A DNA stretch of 64,000 bases, from contig NZ_JAXOUF010000005.1 of the NCBI RefSeq assembly GCF_034424805.1, positions 124,001 through 188,000 on the forward strand, in the 5' to 3' direction. Source of the DNA: Labrys sedimenti (GTDB lineage Bacteria > Pseudomonadota > Alphaproteobacteria > Rhizobiales > Labraceae). Position numbers and translations under genes: made by a program. The notes below the pieces were generated by a model, which saw only the letters and a list, made by a program, of their open reading frames with translations, was not told the origin of the DNA and did no database searches. Below, piece after piece: positions 41,328 through 50,905 of the stretch; position 1 is the stretch's first letter, and each line of letters begins with the position of its first letter.

Positions 41328-42253
41328 TGACACGACGGGGGGCGAAGAGATGTGATCCAATAGAGATTCGCCACCTGTGTTATTTCGTGGCAGCCGCCGA
41401 GCATGGCAGCTTTCGGAAGGCAGCGAACGTTCTTGGAATATGTCAATCAGCGATCAGTCGCCGCATCCGCGATCTCGAAGACGAGGTTGGTGTCTCACTT
41501 TTTAACCGCTGCACGAACGGAGTATCGCTGACCTATGCGGGCCAAATCTTCCTACTACGAGCTAGGCAAGGCCTGCGAGCGATCCACGAGGGGCGTCGCT
41601 ACATTGGCACGGTCGGGCGTGGCGAAGAAGGTGTGGTCAGAATTGGCATCTTCTCGTCTCTTGCCTCGGGTTTCCTCTCCGATTTGTTGCGCTCCTACAG
41701 CAAGGACCATAGCGGCGTACGAACCGAGCTGATCGACGGCAATCCAGCGGAGCATGTAGCCGGCATCCGGCAGCTCCGCCTGGATGTCGCGTTCATCACA
41801 GGCACATCGGCTTGGACGGAGTGTGAAACGGCGCACTTGTGGTCGGAACGTGTGTTCGCAGTTTTGCCTGAAGAACACGCGTTGGCGCGCAAGGAAATAT
41901 TAAACTGGACCGATTTGGCAGGCGAGCACTTCATTGTCAGTGACGTCGCGCCTGGCCCTCAAATACATGAATACCTTGTCCAGAGACTTTCTGATTTGGG
42001 ACATCACCCTAATGTGCAGCCGCAATATGTCGGGCGCGACAACCTGCTGCCTTTGGTGGCGATTGGCCGCGGTCTGACTTTGACCAGTGAGGCCACGACG
42101 GCCGCCCAATTTCCCGGCGTGACATATCGACCGATTGCCGGAGAGGTCCTGCCCTTCAGTGCAGTCTGGTCCGCAAGAAATGACAATCCCGCATTCCGGC
42201 GGTTACTAAGCTTGGCCAAAGAAATTTCGCGGCAGTCTACTCCCCGGTTATGA
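41327..42253 (+). CDS. LysR-family transcriptional regulator
   Basis: 308 residues. N-terminal winged helix with YFVAAAEHGSFRKAANVLGI and SAISRRIRDLEDEVGVSLFNR, then a two-lobe effector-binding domain (IGIFSSLASGFLSDLLRSY onwards). The ATG shares a base with the kinase stop (TAATG). In this ICE family a LysR gene commonly closes the trb end next to DUF2274, so it more likely belongs to the backbone than to the cargo. It converges with DUF2274, overlapping by six bases. Confidence 0.88.
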   Translation: MTRRGAKRCDPIEIRHLCYFVAAAEHGSFRKAANVLGICQSAISRRIRDLEDEVGVSLFNRCTNGVSLTYAGQIFLLRARQGLRAIHEGRRYIGTVGRGEEGVVRIGIFSSLASGFLSDLLRSYSKDHSGVRTELIDGNPAEHVAGIRQLRLDVAFITGTSAWTECETAHLWSERVFAVLPEEHALARKEILNWTDLAGEHFIVSDVAPGPQIHEYLVQRLSDLGHHPNVQPQYVGRDNLLPLVAIGRGLTLTSEATTAAQFPGVTYRPIAGEVLPFSAVWSARNDNPAFRRLLSLAKEISRQSTPRL

Positions 42254-42499
42254 TCGGTCTTGTCCGCTTGTTGAAACGGACACATTTGCTGATCGCCGCG
42301 CCTTTGCAAATCCGCGATCACTAATGACGAAGCGTTCGAGCATCGGCACGATCAGCCGAATGGGATCAACGGGCGGAGTTCCCGGTTCCGCGAGGAGGCG
42401 GCCGTATGCGACAAGATCGCGATGGAGTTGGGCGGGCAACTCGACCGTGACTTTGATTGGCTTATCGTCCGCGATCGGTCCAAGTTTCAGCTTTGCCAT
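42248..42499 (-). CDS. DUF2274 protein
   Basis: 83 residues, starting MAKLKLGPIADDKPIKVTVE and containing LHRDLVAYGRLLAEPG and IVPMLERFVISDRGFAK. This is the DUF2274 domain, a ribbon-helix-helix-like small protein found after trbI in alphaproteobacterial ICEs. It lies two bases after the trbI stop. Role unknown, possibly regulation of the trb operon. Confidence 0.85.
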   Translation of the reverse strand: MAKLKLGPIADDKPIKVTVELPAQLHRDLVAYGRLLAEPGTPPVDPIRLIVPMLERFVISDRGFAKARRSANVSVSTSGQDRS

Positions 42500-42501
42500 G
42501 G

Positions 42502-43659
42502 TCAGCCTCTGTAGGGTTCGAGGACGAGATCGCGCGTGACGATGACGCGAACGGGAAAGCCCGGCCGAATGGTCAGCGTCGGCGCGACCTGCAATTGGCG
42601 CCGGACGATCTGCTGGCCGGCGTCGTTGATGGTATCCTGCGCACCGTCACGGATAGCGCGCACCAGGCGGTCCTCGTCGCTGACTGCCAGTTCCGTGCCG
42701 ACTGCAAGCAGCGTGGACAGGCCGGCCGCCTTGGCGAGATCCCACCAGTGATAATCGACACCATCCTCGAGACCGGCATAGCCTTGCGTGTCGGCGCCCG
42801 GCTGGCGTTCCAGCACGATGGATCGGCCATTCGGGAAGATGAGCCGGTTCCAGACCAGCAGCGCCCGTCTTTGCCCGAACTGCACGTTGTTGTCGTACTG
42901 GCCGATAATCCGCGTTCCTTGGGGGATCAGAAGCAATCTTCCGGTGGGGCTGTCGTAGACATTTTCCGTTACCTGCGCCGTGATCTGGCCGGGTAGATCC
43001 GACCGAATGCCGGTGATGAGAGCGGCTGAGATTACCGCCCCGGCCTGGAGGATGAACGGCGAAGCCGGAGCCATGATCCGATCCGACGAAGTGGTCCGGC
43101 GATCAACGGGCGCATTCAAAAATGCAAGCTGCCGGTCCTGGGCGGTCTGCTGGCCGGGCTGTCCAGCGAGCCCGGCGAGATCGAAGCCGGGAACATTCGG
43201 CATGGTTGAGCCGCCGGGTGTCGTCGCTGTCGACCCAGGTTGGGTCTGAAAGAAAACGCGACTGGTGCGCGCCGCTTCTTCCTCGGCCCGGCGGCGCTGC
43301 TCCGCCTCATCGACGGTGGGCGTCGTTATCGTCGGTGGAACGACGGGCTGTCCCCTGTTCTGGGCGTCAAGGATCGGCCGCCCGAGATCGCCGGGCAGTG
43401 GCGGGCCGAGGACAGGTCCGGTGTAGTCGCGCGGCAGACCGGCAAGACCGTCTGCGGTCTGTCGGTTGTTGGTCGAATAGTGCTCCTCTCCGCCCTGGCC
43501 TCCATCGCGGGTCTGGAGAGCGTAGATCAGCGCGCCGCCGATCCCGACGAGGCCGACGGCTGTGAAGCTTGCCAGCACCTTTCGCGAAAGGCGGGTGACG
43601 CGCGGCCCCTCGGCGCGAAGGCGCATGGGAGCTGCATTGTTGATATTGTCCTCACTCAT
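42502..43659 (-). CDS. trbI: Conjugal transfer protein TrbI (VirB10-like)
   Basis: 385 residues. One membrane helix near 28-46 (VLASFTAVGLVGIGGALIYA), a Pro/Gln-rich periplasmic linker, and a C-terminal VirB10/TrbI domain with SPFILQAGAVISAALITGI, LLLIPQGTRIIGQYDN and RLIFPNGRSIVLERQPG. It spans both membranes of the type IV secretion channel and takes energy from the ATPases. It overlaps trbG by 4 nt. Confidence 0.93.
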   Translation of the reverse strand: MSEDNINNAAPMRLRAEGPRVTRLSRKVLASFTAVGLVGIGGALIYALQTRDGGQGGEEHYSTNNRQTADGLAGLPRDYTGPVLGPPLPGDLGRPILDAQNRGQPVVPPTITTPTVDEAEQRRRAEEEAARTSRVFFQTQPGSTATTPGGSTMPNVPGFDLAGLAGQPGQQTAQDRQLAFLNAPVDRRTTSSDRIMAPASPFILQAGAVISAALITGIRSDLPGQITAQVTENVYDSPTGRLLLIPQGTRIIGQYDNNVQFGQRRALLVWNRLIFPNGRSIVLERQPGADTQGYAGLEDGVDYHWWDLAKAAGLSTLLAVGTELAVSDEDRLVRAIRDGAQDTINDAGQQIVRRQLQVAPTLTIRPGFPVRVIVTRDLVLEPYRG

Positions 43660-44639
43660 GATGCGGGTCTCCCGTCCGTCCGGACGATCCTGACGACCTG
43701 CTGTTTGTCGCCGCTGCCAAGGCGAAGCTCGGCCGCGCCGAACAGGCGATCAACGATCAGGATGTGTTGGTGAATACGGCTGTTGACGAGTTGCGCTTCG
43801 CCGTCCGGACCAATGACGAAGATCGGCGGCATTTCGCCCTGAACGATTCCGCGAGGGAACTCGACGTAAACCCTGCGGCCGTCGTCGTAGACGGAGACGG
43901 GTTTCCAGGGCGGATTCCCGCCGGTCAAACCGTAGCGGTAGTTGCGCGCCGCAACGGCCGGGATGACCGGCGTCGCCGGAATGCTCTGGCCTTGACCGGC
44001 GCGCGGCCGCGGATAGGACCAGGCGACGGATGGCATATAGGGTTTCGCGCCGGAACGCAGCTCGATCATGTAAACGCGCCGGTCAGTGGTCACGACGAGA
44101 TTGGTCGTGATATCCGGCCTTGAAGGCTTTACGAGGATATGGACGCGGCGTGTCGTACCGCTGCCGCTCTCGGTGTCGCCGATAATCCAGCGGGCGGTAT
44201 CGCCGGCCGCAATCGGGCCGGCCCCTGTCAGCGACTCTCCGGGTTCCAGCGCGATATCGGTGATCTGCCCGGGAGCTGCATAGACCTGATAGAGCGCTCC
44301 TTCGGACCAGGGGTAGATCTGGATCGCATTGAAGTACCCCTCCCGGCGCGGCTGCACGCGAGCGGCAGCGTTGGCGTTCTCGACGCGAGCGACTGGTGTG
44401 CTGGCCGCAGTGCCTCCCTTTGCCGGCGTCCAGGCCGGAGGAACGTGGATCGGACGGGGCCGATCATCTGTCACCGATACGGGAACGGCCGGCAAGGCCG
44501 GAACATTTCGATCGTAGCTGATTTCCGGCGGCTTCTGCGGCGTAGCGCAGCCTGCCAACGCCGAGGCGGAAAGCAGCAGAACCGGAAGTACGGATTTACG
44601 GAAAACCGGAATGGCGGGGTTACGGAAAGCCGATCTCAT
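43656..44639 (-). CDS. trbG: Conjugal transfer protein TrbG (VirB9-like) lipoprotein
   Basis: 327 residues from the ATG at 44639 (ATGA overlap with trbF). Lipobox SALAGC, then a VirB9 beta-sandwich (IQIYPWSEGALYQVYAAPGQ, TDRRVYMIELRS) and the C-terminal domain VYDDGRRVYVEFPRGIVQGEMPP. Outer-membrane-complex subunit of the mating channel with TrbI. Product begins with three near-repeats (FRNPAIPVFRKSVLPV), which may be a slipped duplication. Confidence 0.92.
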   Translation of the reverse strand: MRSAFRNPAIPVFRKSVLPVLLLSASALAGCATPQKPPEISYDRNVPALPAVPVSVTDDRPRPIHVPPAWTPAKGGTAASTPVARVENANAAARVQPRREGYFNAIQIYPWSEGALYQVYAAPGQITDIALEPGESLTGAGPIAAGDTARWIIGDTESGSGTTRRVHILVKPSRPDITTNLVVTTDRRVYMIELRSGAKPYMPSVAWSYPRPRAGQGQSIPATPVIPAVAARNYRYGLTGGNPPWKPVSVYDDGRRVYVEFPRGIVQGEMPPIFVIGPDGEAQLVNSRIHQHILIVDRLFGAAELRLGSGDKQQVVRIVRTDGRPAS

Positions 44640-45325
44640 TGGCTCATCTCCCGCGACCAGTTGATGGCGTTGATGTAAATTCCGAGCGGATTGACCTTCA
44701 GCCGCTCGGCATCGCGCGGAGGCTGGATGACGATGGTCAGGATCGCGGTCCATCGCTCAGTCGCACCGAGCTGGCCATTCTCGAAATGCCGTTCCGTCCA
44801 CGCCACGCGGAAGCTGTCGGGAGAAGCGCGGATGACGCTGGAAACCTCGACGGCGATCTGCTGCTTGCCGACCTTCGTGAAGGGATCGTTCGCACGGGCA
44901 TAATCGTTGAGCGCCGCCGCGCCCCGGTCCGTGGTCCATTCATAGGCCCTGAGCCAGTTCTGCCGGACGATGATCGGATCGGCGGGAATGCTTCTGGTCT
45001 GCTCGATGAAACGTGCGAGATGCCAGGCCACCTGTGGATCGGTCGGACGATAGTCGGCCACGGCAGGCGCAACGGTCTGGGCCTGACCCAGGTTGTCTAC
45101 CTGAACCACCCAGGGAACCACTGTCCCACGCGCGGACTGATAGACCAGTGCAGAGGCGAAGCCCGCCGACAGGATCAGCGAACCGAACGCCATGTAGCGC
45201 CAGTTCTTCGCCTGCACGCGCGCTGATCCAAGACGTTCGTCCCAGATCTGTGCGGCCTTCTGGTAAGGTGTTTCAGGCTCAGGTGTCTTGCCGTAATGCA
45301 CGGCCGGTCGTTTGAAGAGATTCAT
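44636..45325 (-). CDS. trbF: Conjugal transfer protein TrbF (VirB8-like)
   Basis: 229 residues. N-terminal cytoplasmic part, one helix (MAFGSLILSAGFASALVYQ) and a VirB8-like periplasmic fold with VVPWVVQVDNLGQAQTV and WTAILTIVIQPPRDAERLKVNPLGIYINAINW. It nucleates the inner-membrane complex. It overlaps trbL and trbG by 4 nt each. Confidence 0.93.
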   Translation of the reverse strand: MNLFKRPAVHYGKTPEPETPYQKAAQIWDERLGSARVQAKNWRYMAFGSLILSAGFASALVYQSARGTVVPWVVQVDNLGQAQTVAPAVADYRPTDPQVAWHLARFIEQTRSIPADPIIVRQNWLRAYEWTTDRGAAALNDYARANDPFTKVGKQQIAVEVSSVIRASPDSFRVAWTERHFENGQLGATERWTAILTIVIQPPRDAERLKVNPLGIYINAINWSREMSQ

Positions 45326-46683
45326 GAGCGGTCACTTTCGGAGAGATTGACGGATGCGCCGGACCCATGGCTGTCGCCCGAGCGAACGGCATGGGCGGCA
45401 GCGCTGACGCCGTGGGCGACATGGCTGCCGCGCTTCATGCGCTGGGCCCATGCCGGCGGCTGATCGGGTGTTGTTGCGGGAGCGACGGAAGCGGGATCGG
45501 ATTCGTCGGTGCCCGCGCCAGATGAGAAGGAGCCGCCGGTGGCGCTGACGCCTGCACGCGCGCCGTCGGAGAAGCTGGATTTCATGCTTTCCGAGGCACG
45601 GGACGCGGCACGGCGCAACGGGGAAACGGAGGCCGATCCGGCGGCGCGTGCTACGCCTCCGAGGCCGGACGCGACGCCAGACGCGCCCGACTGTCCCATA
45701 GAGCCCAATGTGTAGGCCGATGATGCCGCGCCGGCCGCCGCAGCTCCACCACGCGCGGCAGCGGCGCCGCCGGAAAGAAGAGCGGCTCCGCCCTTCGCGG
45801 CCAGTACCGCGCCGCCGCCAGCGGCGAGTGCCGCACCGCCGACAGCAAGGCCGGTGCCGACCGCAGCGCCTGCGCCAAGCTGCGGGCCGCCGCTGACAAG
45901 ACCGGAGGCAATACCGGGACCGAAGATGCCAAGGCCGACGAGCGAGAGCGCCGCAAGGACGATGGCCATCGCGTCGTCGATGCTCGGGGTCTGACCGCCG
46001 AAGCCTTGCGTGAATTGACTGAACAGCGTCGAGCCGATGCCGACGATGACGGCGAGGACCAGGACCTTGATGCCGCTGGAAATCACATTGCCAAGCACGC
46101 GCTCGGCCATGAAGGCGGTCTTGCCGAAGAGGCCGAACGGGATCAGGACGAAACCGGCGAGCGTCGACAACTTGAACTCGATCAGCGTCACGAAGAGCTG
46201 GATCGCCAGAATGAAGAAGGCGAGGATGACCAGCGCCCAGGCAAACAAAAGGCAAACGATCTGAATCAGGTTCTCGAAAACCGCGATCCAGCCCATCAGG
46301 GGTGATATCGCGTCGAGCAAGGGACGCGCGGCATCGAGGCCGGTCTGTGCGACCTTGCCCGGACGGAGCAGATCCTGCGCAGTGAAGCCGGTGCCGGAGG
46401 CTTTCAGTCCGAGGCCGGCGAAGCTGTCGAAGACAATTTTGGCGAGGTTGTTCCAATTGGAAATCAGGTAGGCGAAGACCCCGACAAACAAGGTCTTCTT
46501 GACCAGACGGGCGATGATGTCGTCGTCGGCGCCCCAGCTCCAGAAGAGAGCGGCCAGCGTCACGTCGATGACGATCAGCGTGGTGGCGACAAACGCGACC
46601 TCGCCGCCGAGAAGACCAAACCCGCTGTCGATATAGCGGGTGAAGGTTCCGAGAAATGTGTCGATAACGCCCGAGCCGCCCAT
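45322..46683 (-). CDS. trbL: Conjugal transfer protein TrbL (VirB6-like)
   Basis: 453 residues. Polytopic membrane protein with IDTFLGTFTRYIDSGFGLL at the N-terminus and about six helices to residue 260, then an Ala/Gly/Ser-rich low-complexity C-terminal third typical of TrbL. Inner-membrane channel component. It lies three bases after trbK. Confidence 0.92.
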   Translation of the reverse strand: MGGSGVIDTFLGTFTRYIDSGFGLLGGEVAFVATTLIVIDVTLAALFWSWGADDDIIARLVKKTLFVGVFAYLISNWNNLAKIVFDSFAGLGLKASGTGFTAQDLLRPGKVAQTGLDAARPLLDAISPLMGWIAVFENLIQIVCLLFAWALVILAFFILAIQLFVTLIEFKLSTLAGFVLIPFGLFGKTAFMAERVLGNVISSGIKVLVLAVIVGIGSTLFSQFTQGFGGQTPSIDDAMAIVLAALSLVGLGIFGPGIASGLVSGGPQLGAGAAVGTGLAVGGAALAAGGGAVLAAKGGAALLSGGAAAARGGAAAAGAASSAYTLGSMGQSGASGVASGLGGVARAAGSASVSPLRRAASRASESMKSSFSDGARAGVSATGGSFSSGAGTDESDPASVAPATTPDQPPAWAQRMKRGSHVAHGVSAAAHAVRSGDSHGSGASVNLSESDRS

Positions 46684-46686
46684 TGT

Positions 46687-46974
46687 TCACCGCCCTTCGC
46701 TGGAGGACGGCGCCGCCGGTGCAGACGACGGACGCAGGAAACGGTCGCGGGTTTCCGCCCAGACGCGCAGGCATTCCGCATCGCTAGCGGCCTGCTGGCC
46801 AAGTTGCTGGCACCGGCGCTGCCCCGCGCGTAGCGGATCGTGCGAGGGTTCGATAATGCGCGTGGAGAAATCCTCTTTCGGTTCCTCCTTTCGGGTCAGT
46901 TCGACGACCGCCGCCGTAATGGCGACGGCGACGAATGCGACAGCGCCCAGCCGGGCCAGCATCTTGCCGTCCAT
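46687..46974 (-). CDS. trbK: TrbK-like entry-exclusion protein (TrbK-alt)
   Basis: 95 residues. One N-terminal helix (LARLGAVAFVAVAITAAVVEL), then a short periplasmic part with the motif CQQLGQQAASDAECLRVWAE, containing a conserved Cys pair. This is the short TrbK-alt type found between trbJ and trbL in alphaproteobacterial ICEs. It would block redundant transfer between cells that already hold the element. Confidence 0.82.
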   Translation of the reverse strand: MDGKMLARLGAVAFVAVAITAAVVELTRKEEPKEDFSTRIIEPSHDPLRAGQRRCQQLGQQAASDAECLRVWAETRDRFLRPSSAPAAPSSSEGR

Positions 46975-46984
46975 AAGCCCGCCC

Positions 46985-47749
46985 TCAATTGCCGTTGAAC
47001 ATCTGCGCGTTACCCGGCTGGTAGCCTGAGCCCGGCGTCAGGAAGCGGCGGCGCTGTTCTCGTCCCTGCTCCGCCGCAGCCGTGCGCTCGGCTTCGGTCA
47101 GCGCGCCGGCACGCCCGTTGGCCGCAAGCAACGCCACCAGATCGGAAAGCTGCTGCGACTGGAGTGCGAGGAGCTGGTTGCCGGCCTGCGTCGCCTGAAG
47201 CGCGCCCGTCGCGCCCTGGCTCTGGCTAATGAGTTCGCTCATCTGCGTGCGGTTGGTGTCGATGTTGCCGACGACACCCGCCTGGACGCGCATGGCGTCC
47301 TGAAGGCCGCCGACCGTGTTCTGCCAGCGCGAGCGCGCATCGGAGACGAGCTGCTGATCCGTGGCCGACATGGAGACGTTGCCGTACTGCTGCTGGAACG
47401 CCTGATCGATCCGCTGCACATCGAAGGCGATGTTCTGGGCCTGGGTCAGGAGTTGCTGCGTCCGCTGAACGTTCTGCTGGAGCGTCTGGAGCGAGGAGAA
47501 CGGAAGGCTCGCAAGATTGCGCGCCTGATTGATCAGCATCGTCGCCTCGTTCTGAAGCGAGGTGATCTGGTGGTTGATCTGTTCGAGCGTGCGCGCAGCC
47601 GTCAGAACGTTCTGCGCGTAGTTGGAAGGATCATAGACGATCTTCCATGCAAAGGCGGGCCCGGTTACGACGGGGGAGACCGCGAGCGGCATGGCAAGCA
47701 TGGTCACAGCGAGAAGAGCGGAGGAATTACGAAGTCGACGGATGCTCAT
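46985..47749 (-). CDS. trbJ: Conjugal transfer protein TrbJ (VirB5-like)
   Basis: 254 residues with a signal peptide (to about 34, GPAFA before WKIV). The mature protein begins VYDPSNYAQNVLTAARTLEQ and is almost all helical with Gln-rich coiled-coil segments, as in TrbJ/VirB5 pilus-tip proteins. It overlaps trbE by 4 nt. Confidence 0.9.
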   Translation of the reverse strand: MSIRRLRNSSALLAVTMLAMPLAVSPVVTGPAFAWKIVYDPSNYAQNVLTAARTLEQINHQITSLQNEATMLINQARNLASLPFSSLQTLQQNVQRTQQLLTQAQNIAFDVQRIDQAFQQQYGNVSMSATDQQLVSDARSRWQNTVGGLQDAMRVQAGVVGNIDTNRTQMSELISQSQGATGALQATQAGNQLLALQSQQLSDLVALLAANGRAGALTEAERTAAAEQGREQRRRFLTPGSGYQPGNAQMFNGN

Positions 47750-50202
47750 GACTGAAGCTCCTTTTCGGGTTGGGGGATGAGCGTTGCGACGTTGGGAAGG
47801 AGATCGACGGCCCAGCCGACATCGCGGGCGTTGAGCCAGGCCGCGAGAAAGCCATCGCGGCCATGCTCGGCGACGATCTGGGCGATCAGCGTCTGGTCGG
47901 ATTTCGAGGAAGCGGCGCAGAGCGCGAGGCCGACTTCGGACAGGCCCAGCTCGAACAGGCGATTGCCGCGCCGTGACTGGCAGTAGTAGTCCCGCTTGGG
48001 CGTCGCCCGCGCGAGGATCTCGATCTGACGATCATTGAGGCCGAAGCGGCGATAGATGGCTGTGATCTGTGGCTCGATCGCGCGTTCGTTCGGCAGGAGC
48101 AATCGGGTCGGGCAGCTTTCGATGATCGCCGGGGCAATGTCCGAATTGTCGATGTCCGAGAGCGACTGCGTGGCGAAAATGACCGAGGCGTTTTTCTTGC
48201 GAAGCGTCTTCAGCCATTCCCTGAGCTGGCTGGCGAAGCCTTCGTCGTCGAGCGCCAGCCAGCCTTCGTCGATGATGAGCAGCGTCGGCCGTCCGTCGAG
48301 CCTGTCGCCAATGCGATGAAAGAGATAGGCAAGCACGGCAGGCGCTGCGCCCGTTCCAACCAGCCCCTCGATCTCGAATGCCTGTACATCGGCCGAGCCC
48401 AGATGCTCGGCTTCGGCATCGAGCAGCCGGCCATAAGGACCGCCGACGCAGAAAGGGCGGAGTGCCTGTTTGAGGTCGTTGGACTGAAGAAGGACGCTGA
48501 GGCCGGTGATCGTGCGTTCGCCGACCGGCGCCGAGGCGAGCGAGGTCAACGCCGTCCAGATGTGCTCCTTTGCCTCCGGAGTGATTTTGATGCCTTCGCG
48601 CATCAGTATCGCGACAATCCAATCAGCGGCCCAGGCGCGTTCGTAGGTGTCGTGGATGCGGGCGAGCGGCTGGAGCGAGACGGAAAACTCGTCCCCCTCT
48701 GTCAGGCCGCCGCCAAGATCGTGCCAGTCACCGCCCATGGCGAGCGCTGCGGCGCGGATCGAGCCGCCGAAGTCGAAGGCGAAGACCTGTGAGCGGAGAT
48801 ACCGCCGGAACTGCAAGGCCATGAGCGCGAGAAGCACGGATTTGCCCGCCCCGGTCGGGCCAACGACGAGCGTGTGGCCGACATCCCCCACATGCAAAGA
48901 CAACCGAAACGGGGTCGAACCTTCGGTTCTGCCGTAAAGCAGCGGGGGCGCATCGAAGTGTTCGTCCCGTTCCGGCCCCGCCCACACGGCAGAGAGGGGG
49001 ATCATGTGGGCGAGATTGAGCGTCGAGATCGGCGGCTGGCGCACGTTTGCATAAACGTGCCCGGGCAGACTGCCGAGCCAGGCATCGACGGCGTTCACCG
49101 TCTCGATCATGGCCGTGAAGTCGCGGCCCTGGATGACCTTCTCGACCAGCCGCAATTTCTCGTCGGCAATGCGGGGATCGGCGTCCCAGACCGTGATCGT
49201 GGCGGTAACATAGGCCATGCCGGCCACATCGGCGCCAAGTTCCTGCAAGGCCATGTCGGCGTCGGCGGCCTTGTTCGCGGCGTCGGTGTCGATCAGCACC
49301 GATTGCTCGTTCGTCATCACCTCCTTGAGGATCGCGGCAATCGACTTCCGCTTGGCGAACCACTGCCGCCTGATCTTGGTGAGTAGCTTGGTCGCGTCGG
49401 TCTTATCGAGGAAGATCGCGCGCGTCGACCAGCGGTACGGGAAGGCCAGCCGGTTCAGATCGTCGAGCAGGCCCGGCGTTGTCGCGGTGGGGAAGCCGAC
49501 AATGGTCAGCACACGCAGATTCTGATCGCCCAGGCGCGGCTCCAGACCGCCGGTGAGCGGCTGGTCGGTGAGCAATGCGTCGAGATAGACCGGCGTTTCG
49601 GGCACGCGGACGCGGTGGCGCTTCGTCGACACGCAGGAATGCAGATAGGTCAGCGTCTCGCTGTCATCGAGCCAACCGCAGGACGGCATGAAGCCGTCGA
49701 GCAGCGCCAGCACGCGATCGGTGCGGTCGGTGAAGGCGCGCAGGATCTCGTGCGGGTCGATGCCCGAGCGCTCACGGCCTTCGTAAAGCCAGGACTCGGT
49801 GCGCGCGGCTTCCTCGGCCGGCGGAAGAAACAGGAATGTGAGAAAATAGCTCGATACGAAATGTGCGCCGGCTTCTTCGAAATCGGCCTTACGCTCGGCG
49901 TCAACCAGACCTGAAGCCGGATCGGGAAAGATGCTATCCGGATAGGTGGCGGCCTCGTGCCGCTGTGCTTCGACAAAGATGCTCCAGCCCAGGCCGAGGC
50001 GGCGGAAAGCGTTGTTGATGCGGCTTGCAACTGCAACCAGCTCGGCCGCGACAGCGGAATCGAGATCAGGACCGCGAAAGCGGGCCGTGCGCTGGAACGA
50101 GCCATCCTTGTTCAGCACGATACCGGGCGCGACCAGGGCGGCCCAGGGCAGATAGTCGGCAAGGCGAGCGGCGGAGCGCCGATATTCCGCGAGATTCATC
50201 AT
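47746..50202 (-). CDS. trbE: Conjugal transfer ATPase TrbE (VirB4-like)
   Basis: 818 residues from the ATG at 50202, seven bases after GAGGAG (a second ATG follows directly). CagE/VirB4 N-terminal domain, then Walker A VVGPTGAGKSVLLALMALQF and Walker B LLIIDEGWLAL, with ATQSLSDIDNSDIAPAIIES downstream. Inner-membrane-associated ATPase that powers pilus assembly and transfer. The longer upstream frame is only trbD shadow. Confidence 0.95.
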   Translation of the reverse strand: MMNLAEYRRSAARLADYLPWAALVAPGIVLNKDGSFQRTARFRGPDLDSAVAAELVAVASRINNAFRRLGLGWSIFVEAQRHEAATYPDSIFPDPASGLVDAERKADFEEAGAHFVSSYFLTFLFLPPAEEAARTESWLYEGRERSGIDPHEILRAFTDRTDRVLALLDGFMPSCGWLDDSETLTYLHSCVSTKRHRVRVPETPVYLDALLTDQPLTGGLEPRLGDQNLRVLTIVGFPTATTPGLLDDLNRLAFPYRWSTRAIFLDKTDATKLLTKIRRQWFAKRKSIAAILKEVMTNEQSVLIDTDAANKAADADMALQELGADVAGMAYVTATITVWDADPRIADEKLRLVEKVIQGRDFTAMIETVNAVDAWLGSLPGHVYANVRQPPISTLNLAHMIPLSAVWAGPERDEHFDAPPLLYGRTEGSTPFRLSLHVGDVGHTLVVGPTGAGKSVLLALMALQFRRYLRSQVFAFDFGGSIRAAALAMGGDWHDLGGGLTEGDEFSVSLQPLARIHDTYERAWAADWIVAILMREGIKITPEAKEHIWTALTSLASAPVGERTITGLSVLLQSNDLKQALRPFCVGGPYGRLLDAEAEHLGSADVQAFEIEGLVGTGAAPAVLAYLFHRIGDRLDGRPTLLIIDEGWLALDDEGFASQLREWLKTLRKKNASVIFATQSLSDIDNSDIAPAIIESCPTRLLLPNERAIEPQITAIYRRFGLNDRQIEILARATPKRDYYCQSRRGNRLFELGLSEVGLALCAASSKSDQTLIAQIVAEHGRDGFLAAWLNARDVGWAVDLLPNVATLIPQPEKELQS

Positions 50203-50213
50203 GACCGCGCTCC

Positions 50214-50495
50214 TCACACCGCGAGGAAAGCCGGAATGCGCAGATGCCTGCGTCCGACCTCGACAAAGAGCGGATCGCGACGGGCCGCCCAGACGGCCAC
50301 GAAATGACCGATCGCCCAGATAAGGAGGCCGACGAGCCACAAGCGCAGGCCGAGGCCCACGGCCCCGGCCAGCGTGCCGTTCATGATCGCGATGGAGCGC
50401 GGCGCACCGCCCAGCAGGATGTGCTCGGTCAAGGCGCGATGGACTGGCACCGAAAAGCCCGGCACCGCGTCGAGTTGTTCGAGGACGGCCGCCAT
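50214..50495 (-). CDS. trbD: Conjugal transfer protein TrbD (VirB3-like)
   Basis: 93 residues from the ATG at 50495 (shares a base with the trbC stop). Two membrane helices (AGAVGLGLRLWLVGLLIWAI, HFVAVWAARRD) between GFSVPVHRALTEHILLGGAPR and the typical DPLFVEVGRRHLRIPAFL end. Inner-membrane partner of TrbE. Confidence 0.92.
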   Translation of the reverse strand: MAAVLEQLDAVPGFSVPVHRALTEHILLGGAPRSIAIMNGTLAGAVGLGLRLWLVGLLIWAIGHFVAVWAARRDPLFVEVGRRHLRIPAFLAV

Positions 50496-50905
50496 CAGAC
50501 TAGCACCCCGCCGCCGAAGCTGAAGAAGCTGAGGAAGAACGAGCTGGCCGCGAAGGCGATCGACAGACCGAATACGATCTGGATCAGGCGGCGGAAGCCG
50601 CCGCTGGTGTCGCCGAAGGCGAGCGCCAGGCCGGTGGCGATGATGATGATCACCGCCACGATCTTGGCGACCGGCCCCTCGATCGACTGGAGGATCTGCT
50701 GAAGCGGCTGCTCCCACGGCATGGAGGAGCCGGAGGCATGGGCCGGCGGCGTAGCGGCCAGCATCATGATGGTGAAGAGCGCGGTCGAACTGGCGAGACG
50801 CCTGTAGCTGCCGCGCATGATCGAGCCGGCGGGCAGCTCTGGACCGATGGGCACGGTCGACAGGACGGGCGGATTGGTCACATTCGGAACGACGGGCGAA
50901 TTCAT
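50495..50905 (-). CDS. trbC: Conjugal transfer prepilin TrbC (VirB2-like)
   Basis: 136 residues. A long leader with a signal region ends near AHASGSS; the mature prepilin has two helices (KIVAVIIIIATGLALAFGD and LIQIVFGLSIAFAASSFFLS). It would be processed and possibly cyclised by TraF, encoded at 60651. It overlaps trbB by 4 nt. Confidence 0.9.
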   Translation of the reverse strand: MNSPVVPNVTNPPVLSTVPIGPELPAGSIMRGSYRRLASSTALFTIMMLAATPPAHASGSSMPWEQPLQQILQSIEGPVAKIVAVIIIIATGLALAFGDTSGGFRRLIQIVFGLSIAFAASSFFLSFFSFGGGVLV